The notes under the pieces: model-generated
Seen by the model: only the letters and a program-made list of their open reading frames with translations
Told to the model about the DNA's origin: nothing
Database searches by the model: none
Shown: positions 39,651 to 48,622 of the stretch, piece after piece
Layout: each line of letters opens with the position of its first letter
Numbering within the stretch: the stretch's first letter is position 1
Origin: Siderastrea siderea
Lineage: Eukaryota; Cnidaria; Anthozoa; Scleractinia; Rhizangiidae
NCBI GenBank assembly: GCA_964030785.1
Contig: OZ034968.1
Span: 65,883,399 to 65,947,398 of the forward strand
Direction of reading: 5' to 3'
DNA length: 64,000 nt
Position numbers and translations under genes: made by a program

Positions 39651-40239
39651 AACCTTTATTTAGACACGATGCGGTAAAAAAGCTGCATAGCTTGTGGGGT
39701 CGTGTGTAAATAAAACATTAATACTAATAGATAAAAACATTAAACTATATTGAAGTAAAAAAACGCTAAACTAATCGCTAAAAATAGATAAATTGCTAAA
39801 ATTGTTACAACGATAAAAAAGTAAAAAGCGCTAAGAACTCTTACAATAGAGGTTGCTAAAATCGGTATTTTTAATTATGTTCGACGTGTTCATCATAGAA
39901 GGGCATAGAAGGGCTAATCTCAAGATTGCGAACGAGACCTTTATCCGGAACCACGATACTGATAATAATAGTAACAATTACACAGTCTCGTAAAAGAAGG
40001 AAGAAAAGAGGAAAGAATTACAATCTATCAAATACAGCACATGCTGCAACTTTGTTACGTAATTTTGTACCGTTTATCTTGGCCTTAATCAGTCTTATTT
40101 TCCTATAGATATATCCCCGGGTGGAGATAATGACGAAAGTGTTGATGAAGACACGCGAACAATTAGAAGCATAGGAATGTCAAAAGACAAGAAGCTGAAG
40201 AAGAAAAAAGTCAGAAAAGTATTGAGTTGGAACTTCTAG
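10453..40239 (+). CDS. ANKRD55: ANKRD55-like ankyrin repeat protein, 16 exons, complete
   Basis: Exons: 10453-10492, 14024-14143, 19226-19383, 20236-20345, 20466-20526, 21306-21434, 22053-22237, 26411-26616, 31985-32212, 33417-33482, 34539-34717, 36366-36706, 37891-37998, 38616-38743, 39144-39203, 40109-40239 (TAG). They sum to 2250 nt (749 aa) with every phase matching. The ATG has A at -3 and an in-frame TGA 24 nt upstream. About nine ankyrin repeats span residues 32-325, and their order and motifs (GRLPLHAAT, NEGMTALHWAAFH, GRTPLHWAAATGH) fit vertebrate ANKRD55 as I know it. Vertebrate ANKRD55 is reported to associate with the IFT-B ciliary transport complex and is a human autoimmune risk locus. 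A role in cilia here is inferred. The intron after exon 7 has a GC donor. Another ankyrin family is possible but less likely given the co-linear match. Confidence 0.88.
11575..11880. mobile_element. PIF/Harbinger-type MITE with TTA target duplication
   Basis: 306 bp. The left end is GGGCCGACTTAGATGGTACG and the right end is the inverted CGTACCATCTAAATCAGCCC; the inverted match continues through TTTTTGCTTAC. TTA at 11572-11574 and 11881-11883 is the 3-bp target duplication typical of PIF/Harbinger. It has no transposase. Confidence 0.8.
13640..13895 (+). repeat. tRNA-Leu-derived SINE
   Basis: The head GGATGGCCGAATACCGG (A box) and CCCAGGTTCAAATCCTG (B box) are separated by a TTTTAACTC anticodon region with a long variable arm, as in a tRNA-Leu(TAA). 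The body contains CTGGTCAGTTGGGATTCTTA and ends in an AATAAAGG-type tail. It is a repeat derived from a tRNA, not a working tRNA. Confidence 0.75.
14161..14370. repeat. Dispersed repeat, AACCCTTTAAGCCCCAA family, copy 1
   Basis: Begins AACCCTTTAAGCCCCAATG and contains TTTGGTGATCATTTCC and GTAAGGAGAAATTAG. Diverged copies lie at about 31090-31283 (inverted) and 31505-31690. Confidence 0.7.
14640..14930. repeat. AT-rich tandem repeat (AAATTTGCAAAATTT units)
   Basis: A unit of roughly 110 bp with GATTTTACAAAATTTGC followed by CAGCCTCAACGATTTTT(C/G)GCACTG is present in two clear copies with a degenerate third upstream. Confidence 0.65.
15091..15980 (-). mobile_element. Decayed pogo/Tigger-type DNA transposon
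   Basis: Perfect 27-bp inverted ends include the TA target: TACCGTATTTATTTGCCTAT at 15091 and its complement ending at 15980. On the minus strand there is first a 55-residue open frame (15360-15527) with a helix-turn-helix: NNSEIARDYGISESMVRRW. Immediately after it comes a DDE-transposase piece (about 15157-15350) with the hallmark FNMDETPMWFELPPSRTLE, whose Asp is in the DDE triad. The central and C-terminal transposase parts are missing and stops separate the pieces, so the element is dead. It sits in ANKRD55-like intron 2, opposite to the gene. Confidence 0.85.
15360..15527 (-). pseudogene. Transposase helix-turn-helix fragment
   Basis: 55 codons from ATG to TGA within the pogo-type element. 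The start MPKARCTWYTLAFKLKVIAE and the HTH SEIARDYGISESMVRRWRR resemble the N-terminal DNA-binding domain of pogo-superfamily transposases. It ends in two consecutive stops before the DDE fragment. Confidence 0.75.
16310..16425. repeat. Degenerate CGAGAATCGAG repeat
   Basis: Repeated and inverted copies of TCGAGAATCGAGT-like motifs (TCTCGAGACTC, TCGAGAATTTCGA) run through this stretch. Confidence 0.6.
18300..18945. repeat. Tandem array of about 55-115 bp units with a terminal hairpin
   Basis: Units contain TTCTCGTTGGGTCCCTCTGA, ATCTC(A/G)TAAGCCATTCTTGG and TACCTTTGCGAATATTCGCA in ordered repetition. The left end (about 18338-18411) is an inverted repeat, TGCGAAAATTTGCATTAAG against CTTAATGCAAATTTTCACA with a 4-base loop. 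On the minus strand the array is open for 234 codons, with repeated peptide RYQEWLTRCQRDPTRTANF. Confidence 0.8.
19486..19525. repeat. (ATC)n microsatellite
   Basis: About 12 ATC units in ANKRD55-like intron 3. The poly-Asp reading on the minus strand is an artefact. Confidence 0.9.
19745..19797. repeat. (GAT)n microsatellite
   Basis: About 16 GAT units in the same intron. The poly-His reading on the minus strand is an artefact. Confidence 0.9.
22238..26410 (+). other. GC-AG intron of ANKRD55-like gene
   Basis: The only junction keeping the ankyrin frame between exons 7 and 8 is CAG|GCAAGT, a classical GC donor, with acceptor CTGGCAG at 26410. The intron carries the TIR element at 23235-24147. 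The 24.2-26.3 kb part has palindromic GCAGCGCTGC-like motifs and a TTTACGCA-rich stretch that look like another old repeat, with no gene I can support. Confidence 0.75.
23235..24147. mobile_element. TIR element with arms over 100 bp
   Basis: The left arm starts TAGCCTGCATGCAGACATCT and the right arm ends with the inverted AGACGTCTGCGAGCAGGCTA. The match continues, with mismatches, through GTTCCAGTATCCTGCTGTTT about 100 bp in. TA flanks both ends. There is no transposase. It lies in the GC-AG intron. Confidence 0.8.
30748..31283. mobile_element. Fold-back element TTAACCCTTTAAG...CTTAAAGGGTTAA carrying a SINE
   Basis: The ends are TTAACCCTTTAAG at 30748 and its complement ending at 31283. The interior has the SINE and an inverted copy of the 14161 repeat family. 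The SINE seems to have inserted into an older element. Confidence 0.6.
30766..31090 (-). repeat. tRNA-derived SINE, minus strand
   Basis: On the minus strand the head GGATGGTGCAGTGGTGAGAG (A box) and CCCGGGTTCGATTCCCAG (B box) flank an anticodon arm reading CTCGCCTCCCACC (Gly-CCC-like). A conserved body follows with TTTTTCTCCGGGTACTCCGG and it ends in an ATT repeat tail. This is a common metazoan SINE body type. Confidence 0.85.
31685..31864. mobile_element. Small TIR element (CAGTGGAACCC ends)
   Basis: The left end CAGTGGAACCCTGACATAAC and the right end GGGGTTCTACTG form imperfect inverted repeats. The interior repeats TTTGTTATA-like words. Confidence 0.55.
31985..40239 (+). CDS. ANKRD55: ANKRD55-like, exons 9-16: C-terminal tail
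   Basis: About 415 residues after the ankyrin domain have no recognised fold. They are rich in Pro, Ser and charged residues (ALTPIPGSPVPPEDV, DIKPPSPSTETQLAPLK), which suggests disorder. The tail ends in two basic clusters, RKKNRRKTSKNR (exon 15) and KDKKLKKKKVRK (exon 16), which could be a nuclear signal or a nucleic-acid or membrane contact (inference). All eight exons have clean acceptors and donors with matching phases (1,1,1,0,2,2,1,1 entering). Exon 13 could alternatively end in the frame at a TGA overlapping its GTGAGA donor, giving a shorter isoform that lacks the basic clusters. Confidence 0.78.
32213..34538 (+). other. ANKRD55-like introns 9 and 10
   Basis: Apart from the 66-nt exon 10 (33417-33482), this is AT-rich intron with no repeat or gene that I can support. 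Confidence 0.5.
34733..34895. repeat. Intronic hairpin, arms about 65 bp
   Basis: The left arm begins TATAGCTTGAAACTTTGTTC and the right arm is its near-perfect complement, ending GAACAAAGTTTCAAGCTATA, with a loop of about 30 bp around CTTCTTCAGTGGACAAG. It starts 16 nt after exon 11. TATA borders suggest a fold-back MITE. Confidence 0.85.
34896..35950 (+). other. ANKRD55-like intron 11, unique-looking part
   Basis: AT-rich sequence between the hairpin and the MITE at 35951. I see no coding motif or clear repeat. Confidence 0.45.
35951..36344 (+). mobile_element. MITE family S, copy 1, ends 21 nt before exon 12
   Basis: The left end is CTGAAAGGGGCTATGTCACG and the right end is its complement CGTGACATAGCCCCTTTCAG. 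A second copy in the same orientation is at 46989-47376. Both share interior words such as TGTGCTAAAAT, GCAACAGA and AACTAGACCATTAT-like text. The right end contains TACTAAAG (36314-36321), which could act as branch point for exon 12. Confidence 0.85.
36707..37890 (+). other. ANKRD55-like intron 12 with old TIR fragments
   Basis: ACAGTGGACCCCTGTTAATA near 36732 and repeated TGTATTAACA(A/T)GGTGG words at 37330-37750 look like one eroded TIR element. A smaller inverted pair (GGTTTCAATAAAATTTGAAG and TTATTGAAAGTACTGG) lies at about 36810-36995. Confidence 0.4.
38331..38462. repeat. Intronic hairpin, arms about 60 bp
   Basis: ACACGGAGGCTTGAAGATAT on the left pairs with ATCTTCGCGCCACCGTGT on the right. 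GTGGTAGAAAACAATATTTT pairs with AAAATATTGTTTTTACCAC. The loop contains CTCGCTCCGCTCTT. It is a fold-back repeat in intron 13. Confidence 0.8.
39204..40108 (+). other. ANKRD55-like intron 15 with CAA microsatellite
   Basis: A CAA repeat at about 39620-39650 followed by CCTTTATTTAGACACGATGC looks like the reversed 3' tail of a retroelement, extending to about 39910. No gene is visible. Confidence 0.5.
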
Positions 40240-40810
40240 TTAAATTAATTTAAGTTGTAACTATTTATTGTTACAGTGAGGTAAGAATGAATCAAAATGT
40301 AACACTAAAACAGCGCTTCTTAGCAAATGTCTCGCTAAAAAAATGTATAAAGATTTTAAGGTGTGAAATTTCTTATATGTATAAATCTTGTATGTATACA
40401 TAAGATCCTTATTATTTTGTAAGAGAATTAATAAGGTATATTAGCAGAAGTCGCTAAGTTTTAAAGCTGATTTTAAAACTGTACAGAGTATCGCAAAGTA
40501 TTTATTAGTAAGTGAAGTCGTTGTAGACGTTATTCTCATTAAGAGTACGTGGGTCCCTACACCCCTTTGAGACCCTGATATTTCAAACAGTCGCAGCTAT
40601 TTAGTGCAAGCAGATCAGAGGCTCTAAATGCCACTCCGATATAAACGTGCAAATGATTCCTACTGGTCTCCATATAACTCGTGAAGAAATAGCTAGGGGA
40701 CTTAAATTTTAAACAATCGAGACAGTTGGGGATTGGTGCTCATTCCCTTCATTGTTATGACCTTCTTTGATATTACAATAATAAATTAGATGTTGAACAT
40801 AAGGAATGGA
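40240..40810 (+). terminator. 3'UTR and poly(A) signal of ANKRD55-like gene
   Basis: The first AATAAA after the stop lies at 40780-40785, giving a 3'UTR of about 560 nt. A second AATAAA near 40824 is an alternative. Confidence 0.55.
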
Positions 40811-41920
40811 GAGAACACGAGGAAATAAAAAAATGGAAGCACAGTAGGACGATGGGAGGTAGAAACGCAGTAGCTCGCTTGCCTTCTCGTTTTTCTCTTC
40901 TCCCTTCCCAAGGTGCCCTGTAGTCTTGTTTTTTCTTCTCCATAGCCTTCGCTCTAATCAACCCAAAAAGCATCTGCGGAGGAAAGGAGCTTGTGCGCAG
41001 AAGAGCTAAAATGAGATTATCTTTGTTAGTTTAGTATTGGTCCAAGGCTGGTCACACACAGGGGAATAATGATTTGCACAGACTTACGAAATATTGCGTA
41101 CGCAACAGTGGATATAAAACTAGTTGTGAACTGCAGCAAATAAATTTTGGTCAATTACTGAGTAAATTATCGAGTATTATTTAAATTTGTATCATTTAAT
41201 TTACGAAATTTTTCAGAGATGAAATATAAATTATTAGTAAAACAAGGAATTTTGCAGCATCATATTTGCTTTCAGAATCAATTTATGTAAGAGATAACGT
41301 AATAAAAATAGTTTATTACAGGAACAAATTATACTGTAAGAAGTAAATAAAAGACCTCGTACAATGATGACGACTGAGAGATCTTTGAGAAAAACAAATG
41401 ACTGCTCTGTTTTGCCTTCAACTCTGGATACGACCTTTCCCTTTGTTCTCTTTGTGATATGTCGAATGAGTAGACGAAACACGTGGCTGGCCAGCGCTCA
41501 GTGATCATATTCGGGCTACGCAGAATTGGGTGATTTGAATGTCAATTTTCTAGATTAGTCTGGTAAGTTCAGATGATCATTATTCCGCCAACCCAGCGAC
41601 TGGATAAACCCTCGCCTCTCATTAGCGGCCATCAATCTAGGCGGTTCAACCAGCTGAGTCGGATGGATTCCACACAGTTTGAGCCCAGAGATCGAAAATG
41701 ATGGGCAGCCCGTTCGATCTCCTGACATGATGTACTTTGACCTTCTTTTGAACCAATTAGAATGCAGTAAAACCACCTGTCCAAATCACGCGATCCAGAG
41801 ATTTTCCCGCCACGAGAAAGTATTGATTCCAGTCCCTCTCCGACAACCTGAAACAGATCTGGGCATGATCTTCTGTGCACTGCTGCTGGTTGATTGCGAA
41901 AGACAAAATAACGAGGAATC
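40811..41920 (+). promoter_or_regulatory. Intergenic region and presumed GLRX3 promoter
   Basis: 1.1 kb between two plus-strand genes. TTTTCCCGCC at 41812-41821 matches an E2F-type site and AACCAATTAG near 41751 has an inverted-CCAAT core. There is no TATA box at a fitting distance. Overlapping open frames on both strands here lack protein motifs and I do not call them genes. Confidence 0.35.
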
Positions 41921-44900
41921 ATGGCTTTACAAGACGTGGAAAATAACTCAGAATTTGATAAAATTCTGGCTGATTCTTCCAGGTAAGGATACCCTGCTTA
42001 ATCTGTCCAGGTGTTTAGCTTCTGCTGAGCACAAAATAGGATGTGTAAAGATGATCTGCTCAGCTAGTATCTAAGATGTTCAAGGCTGATCTAAAAACCG
42101 AAGTGTAGAAATGCATGTATGGAGTTTCTTTACGGAACATCAACGCTCTGCTTAAGTTTAATGTTTTCGTTAACAGTAATCGAGCAGACCAAGTAGTTAT
42201 TTTTCATGCAGCACCAAGATAGTTTACTCAATGTATATAAGCTTAAGTTATTTTTCTTTATATTGAGAAAAAGTTTGAAGCATAAATATCTTGCTTTATT
42301 AAGTATTGTTCTATCTCTCAGTAATATCAGTCAGCGCTTACAGCGTACTGTATTAAGATGCACCTGTTTGATCAAAACGATCTTGCTTTCTCTCCTTGTA
42401 ATCCTCGGGTTGTTTTTAAACATTCTAAGGTGTGGCTGCTGCAGAGCTTTTCGGTGAAGTTGAGATTTAAAACACTGTTTTTAATTGTATTGGATTGTAA
42501 ACTGATTGCTTCTCTTGCAAAACGAAAGTCTAATTGATGGCCATTTAGTTCGGTTTTTGTGGTTTTTGTTTACAAAACATGTCGTCTTTTCTTGTCCTTT
42601 TTGTGTGAGGTGATAGCTTTGTTGTAATTGTGTTTATTTCGGTCAATTACATCAATAATTCAACCTGCTTCTTTTACTTAAGCTCATTATAAAAGAATTA
42701 TTTTTTCCTCATTACAGATAATTTTCATCATTTTCCTGAAAGCAGTAATGAACTTTGAAGCATTTTGGTTAATTAATGTTGTAGAAATATGCTTTTATAT
42801 CTTTGCAATGTTTTAAATGCTAATCTGGTTATGCTACCCTTTTCATGTTTCTGTCACTCGCCTGAAATTCATAACTGGAAATGCTGCAAAGGGTGGAGTG
42901 TTGTCGGGTTTAGAAGATCAATAATTCATATCTCTTGAGCAAAGAGATGTACATTTTCACAGGTCTTGGATGTTTTTGTCATCCTCCCTGGGTGCAGTTT
43001 GGTATTAAGTCACAGGATAAAATAGTTACTGTTGTCTCCTTTTGCTGATTTCCTGTTCTGACAACATGTTCTCTTAGGGGTTGGATATTTTTCTTGTTTT
43101 ACCGGTATATAGCTATGGTATAAAAAGGAAAGATGATGCAGGAAAAATGTATATTGTACTATAATTTTACTGACATGTCAATTCAACTTTTGAAAATGTA
43201 AATTAATATCGCAGAAACTCAATTATTTGTGACAGGTTTCTTTTTCAAAATATTTAATGTTTTCTTTTTGACATGTTGAAAAATTCACGGATCTTGGATA
43301 TTTTTGTCATCCTACCTGGGTACTTTTGTATCAAATCACAAGAAGAAAATTGTTTTCTTTCATTAATTTCCTGTTTTTACAACATGTGTCTTCAGTGTTT
43401 ATAATTTATATTCTGTATGTCTGTAAGTTTAACTTTGGAAAATGTAAACTATAAATAATGCTGACCTTGAGGATTTTACGGGGGGGGGGGGGGTACTCCC
43501 ATATATGACCTATATAGGTCCATGTGCCGCTGTGAAGGGTATGGTTTTCAAGTAGTTTGAACTGGGATAGGGTATAGAAATCAGGAAGTTAGTCCAGAAT
43601 AGGGTGTCAATTACCGGGAAACTGATAAGTGGTGTGAAACATTTAGTGCCAAATAGGCAGTAAGTAAATGTAAATTCAATCACAGAAACGTGGTTGATGG
43701 ACAGACGGTTTTCCATTGTAAAGGGTGAAAACACTTTTGGTTGTATTGAAAGTATAATCCCCTGTATTCCTGGCTCAGATATCCAAAAGATAGCTGGAAG
43801 GTAGCTCGTCTGGATAGGGTAGGGATTTTTGGTGTCTCGTCTAGACAGACCTTCTGATAGTGTGCAAAAAATATTGGGAAATTATGCAGAATTTCCAGGA
43901 GGTCACATTATGTGGCAGAAAAGGTTTTTTATGCGGCAAATTATGCAATTTCTCTGGAGAAGATTTCACATAGAAAATGTACTGTCATTAGATTCACAAC
44001 AACGTTGAAGATTTCAGAGGCTCTGCATGATGTTTCCAATGCTAAATAACCTTAAATTAGCATTTTATGTTTTTTATTTTGTCCGGCTTATGCATTTTTT
44101 ATCAATTGTAAGATTTCTCATGGATCATGCGATTGGATGCGATTCAAGATCAATTGTGCGGAATTGCACCATGGCATAGCATCAGAAGCACTGTCTAGAA
44201 TAGGGTTGCAAAATGGAGCTGAAAGTGCTCTGGTATAGGGTAAGGGTTTCAGTGTCCCAGCAGCATTCCCTCCCCCCCCCCCCCCCCCCACCAAAAATGT
44301 TCTGCATACTCTCCCCCATGAGGGATTTTGTTAATTCCAGCTTGGCAGGTATGTATGGGCCACACAGAGCCACATGTGAGGCTATTTCTGAATACCTCTT
44401 GCTCTAAAAAAGTAGTCATGGGAGGAAGTTAATCTTCTACTTTAACCTTTTCACTTGCAAGAGTACCTGAAATCAAAATTCAAGACAAATGTCAAATTTC
44501 ATTTTGTAAAAAACTTTTAAAATGTAAATAGTACTATGTGAAAGTACTGCAGACGAGGTTTCATTCGAATGGTCACACCATAGGATTTCATCCACAGACT
44601 CAAAAGTAAGAATCACCTTACATTAATATCTCCATAACTGACTCTGGGAGTGAAAGGGTTAAACTGCTTTTTAGCCCTCTAGTTGTTTAGGCCAAATGAA
44701 TTCTAAACATGACAAAAAAGAACTTTAATTTACAAAATACAAGCTGCTGATTTATTTCAAAGTGAAAATGGATAAGTCAAATAGATTATTAAAAAATAAA
44801 ACATTAATTAACTCAAAATGTTATATATGGAGGTATGTTACATGTAACTACATTTACATGTACACTGTACATAATTATATACATGTTGAAGTTACGTTTT

Positions 44901-47900
44901 GGGCCATGCCCCAACAATGTGGTTTTGCATTGTAGCCTTAGGGTCTGTGGATTAAATCCTAAATTAAGCTATACTTGTTGATGTTGTCATAAACAACATG
45001 AACTGGTCTTACAGTTCCTTCCTGCATAGCTGGTTCTCTTTCACTATTTTGCAGTTTACTGAAACTGTGCCATCGTCAGCAAATCTAGCAATTAAATAGA
45101 CCGTATTTGTTCGAATAAGCACCCCAGACGCTTATTTCAAATTTCGTGCTTAAAGAGCCAGTGTCACCCAAAGTGCTTTGCACAGCGAGGTACATTTTTC
45201 ATATATGAAAAATTCGCCATTTTCTTGATTGTTGTGAAGTTTGATTTGTATCTTCTTCCATCGCTACTGTTAGCGATCTGAAAGCACTAGCGTGAGTTTT
45301 AACTTGACATTTAAGTGTCATCGTATCGATTTAGTAGTATATTTCCGAATTCTGAAGTGTTTTGGCTCTGGAGAAGGAGATCTTTAAATTGAATGCTTTG
45401 TTGGGTTCAGCAAAGCTGAGGCGAAGGCTGAGTCTTCCGGGCTCTACCAAAGTTGTGCGGCTGAAGGAGTCCGTGTATCAGCAGCGGAGACAAAGAAAAT
45501 CATCTACGGGTTTCAGCAATAGTACTGACACTGCGTCTGCCGAAATAGTGCAACATTCGCGTTGCCGGATGAAAACAGAGGAAACGTTAATTTACCACAA
45601 AATAACAGTAGCTACGGGCCTGCTCCAAAATAATGCTTATGGTCATGAGCTTGTGCTGGTTTGCTTAATTATTCCTTGTGTTCACTGTCTGCTTATGTTT
45701 TATTTTTACAAAAAAGTGTAAGTGGCTATTCTGGTTTTGCGTCCATCGACATCGGCTGATGCGATCAATTGCGCGATCAACGGATCGGACTGTAATAGAT
45801 CCATGTATATGCATTGAATGCGAAGCCAGATCTTAGAGTAGTTTGCTCCAGTGACATCTATCGATGAAGATGTCAATATTCTTACTACTTGTTTTTGTCT
45901 TGTTTTTATATCGAGTAGAAGTGGCTGCTCTGGTTTTACGTTCATCGAGATCTATGGATCGATCAATCGATTGGTTGCTGTAATAGCTCAATACGCATTG
46001 ACTACAAAGTCAGATCTAGAGTTGTTTCTCCAGTAACATCTAACGATGAAGGTATTTTCATTTTCAGAGGCTACTACTTTTCGCTGAAAGGGCAGTGCGG
46101 CACGGTATAATTTGCGAAAAGTCCGGCAAACGCACCAGCCAAACACTGAAAGCTGTTTCAAAACAAAAACACAAGCACGCAAAGCACTTTGGGTGACACT
46201 GGCTCTTTAAGGGGGGTGATTATTCAAGGAGAGGCAAGGACTGATAGTTTATTTCTATGACTTTAGAACAAAAAAAACTGACTTTTAAGGTGGTTCATTC
46301 CTCATCTACATTGTCGTCTCCACCTTCATCATTATTGATAACATTCACCTTGCCGCTGGCCACCTCCAAGTCGGACAAAGTGATATCTTGAAAAGGATCT
46401 TCCCTTTCTTCATTTATTTTAAAACTGTGGGACCGTGCAAAATTTTTCTGCCTGTTTCCTAGACGTGATGTTTGTAATTTTTATACACATATCCGCAGGT
46501 GTGATTTTTAATATTTATTGTAAAATAACTTCAGTTCATTTTTAGGAATATATACAGGCATACTTAGCTCCTTGATGAAGTGTGTGTTAGTCACTTGAAA
46601 CGCGTACAAAAATAACTAAATAGTTTTACAACTCAAGAAGTTTGCAGACGCGCTGCTCACTCGAAATTTAAAATAGACCCTGCCTACAGCTATAAATTCT
46701 CACTGTTTTAAGTGCAGAGTAGAGGGTGCTTAATCGAGGAGGGCCGCTTATTTCAAATTTCGTGTTCAAGAGAGGCCCTTAATTAAAGGGGGACACTTAT
46801 TCGAGAGAGGGCACTTATTCGATCAAATACGGTATGGAAACCAGACTTCTCATACATTCGCAATCTATTTGAGTGCTAAGTCGCTGCATGTCATGTTTCC
46901 TTATGATCAATATGATTGTTGACCACTTTTTTCAGTGATCACGTGATCATTGATCACAGTGGCTTAAGACTTGTTGTGTTTTGGCGTTAAAGGGGCATAG
47001 TCACAAGGATTTCACAGATTTTTGGTCAAAACTGTGCTAAAATTATCGGTAGCTAACTTTATCCATGACAACATTGTGTTTGAAGATTTAAAGGAACATA
47101 TTAACTTAATTCCATTAAGAGAAAACAAACCATGACCATTTTCATATCGATTTTTTGTCAACACGGTGAAAGAATTTGAAAAGTGTAGCCTAATTTTTTC
47201 AAGTTGCAATCCATTTCCGTCCGTGCCATCCGTAGCAACAGATGACAGAAAGTAGATTCAGTGAAGTAATATAGTCTTTGGTAACAAAACTAGACCATTA
47301 TATATGGGCGTTCTTTTATGTGAGGACATATTTTTTATTTTTAAAGTGAACTAAAATAGCGTGACTGTGCCCCTTTGAGTGGTTGAAAAAATGAATTTCT
47401 TGCAGTGTTCTGAAAGTGGTCCATTTCCATGCACCGTGGGCTCCACAGTGTGCACAGATGAATGATGTTATGGAAGAACTGGCAAAAGATAATTCACATG
47501 TCAAATTTTATAAGGTATGTCATTGTGAAAGTGTGCTTTGTGATTAATTCCTTATTATTCATGACAGGTCTCACTTTCAATCTACAATACTTAAAAGTAA
47601 AGGAAAGTATTACAGCATTGTCACTTACATTGTACATTATAATAAGATACGTCTTCCACTTAGTACATGTTCTTGTAGCTGGGGCTCAAAATGGCAATAG
47701 CTGAGGAAAATCTCTGGTCCCTAGCCCTTAGTGACAACCTGATTGATAACAAAATGTAAAGCAAACTGACCTGTATGTTAAATAAACAATAGAGTTCTTC
47801 TCTCGAAGGCACTGTCGTGTGCTAGGTTGCCCGAGGAAATTTGATGTTCACAGCAAATATTATATGAAGTTTGAACATCAAATTTCCAAGGGAACCTATC

Positions 47901-48622
47901 ACACATAGGGCCTAAGACAGGTGGACTCTATTGTTTTCATTGCACAATGCTAAATTTTGACTGAAAAGTGCCACAGGCAGTCACTATGCGCTGATAGGCG
48001 TCCACTGAGGAGAGACACTATCGCATCACGTGATCGAATTCGACCAATTGGAGCATGCCAAAATTTAGCATTGTACTATAATGATGTATAGTTTTGTGTA
48101 GGAGCTAAGGCTCTATTACAGTTATAATTAAATTATTATTATAGTCAAAAGGTACATGTAATTATTTTGTACTTAATTGATCTCCTTTTTCTATTTGTGA
48201 TTTTATGTTGCAACATTGCATAACCTCACTTTAAAGTTGTTGGTTAATAAAGTCGTTTAAGAAATGTGCAACAAATTTCAAGTTGTTTCTCAATAACCAC
48301 ATTTACTTAATTATCATGTTTCTTTGAATCTTTTAGCTTGAGGCAGAAAATTTACCAGAAGTATCACACAAATATGAAATAAGTGCTGTCCCCACGTTTC
48401 TCCTCTTCAAGGTATGTTGCAGACAAGTTAGATATTATCCCAGCAAAGTACTCCAGCAAGTTAGATAAAGATTAGTATTTTCCTGCTCTTGTCCTTTAGA
48501 ACCAGAAGGTTGTGGATCGGTTAGATGGAGCAAACGCACCAAGTTTGACGAAGAAAGTACAACATCACGCAAATGTCATCACACCAGTTGTTACTATACC
48601 ACAAGAACAAGACACAAAACAG
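41921..48622 (+). CDS. GLRX3: GLRX3 exons 1-4: thioredoxin-like domain
   Basis: Begins [40 protein letters not shown] holds a single cysteine (C36) where thioredoxins have CxxC, so it is not a disulfide reductase, as usual in the family. The cis-proline loop [13 protein letters not shown] and [15 protein letters not shown] follow. Exon 1 is followed by a 5.4-kb intron and exon 4 by a 7.7-kb intron. Confidence 0.93.

Larger units (their letters stand above)
41983..47405 (+). other. GLRX3 intron 1
   Basis: Holds a direct duplication (42955-43400), a G-tract-flanked dispersed repeat (43478-44295), a small TIR element (44441-44663), nested TIR elements (45101-46834) and MITE family S copy 2. 42.0-42.9 kb is AT-rich with nothing recognisable. 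Confidence 0.6.

Noticed and set aside
41632..42074. Overlapping frames of 96 and 131 codons around the GLRX3 start
   Set aside because: They are out of frame with the well-supported GLRX3 first exon and have no protein motif or splice support.
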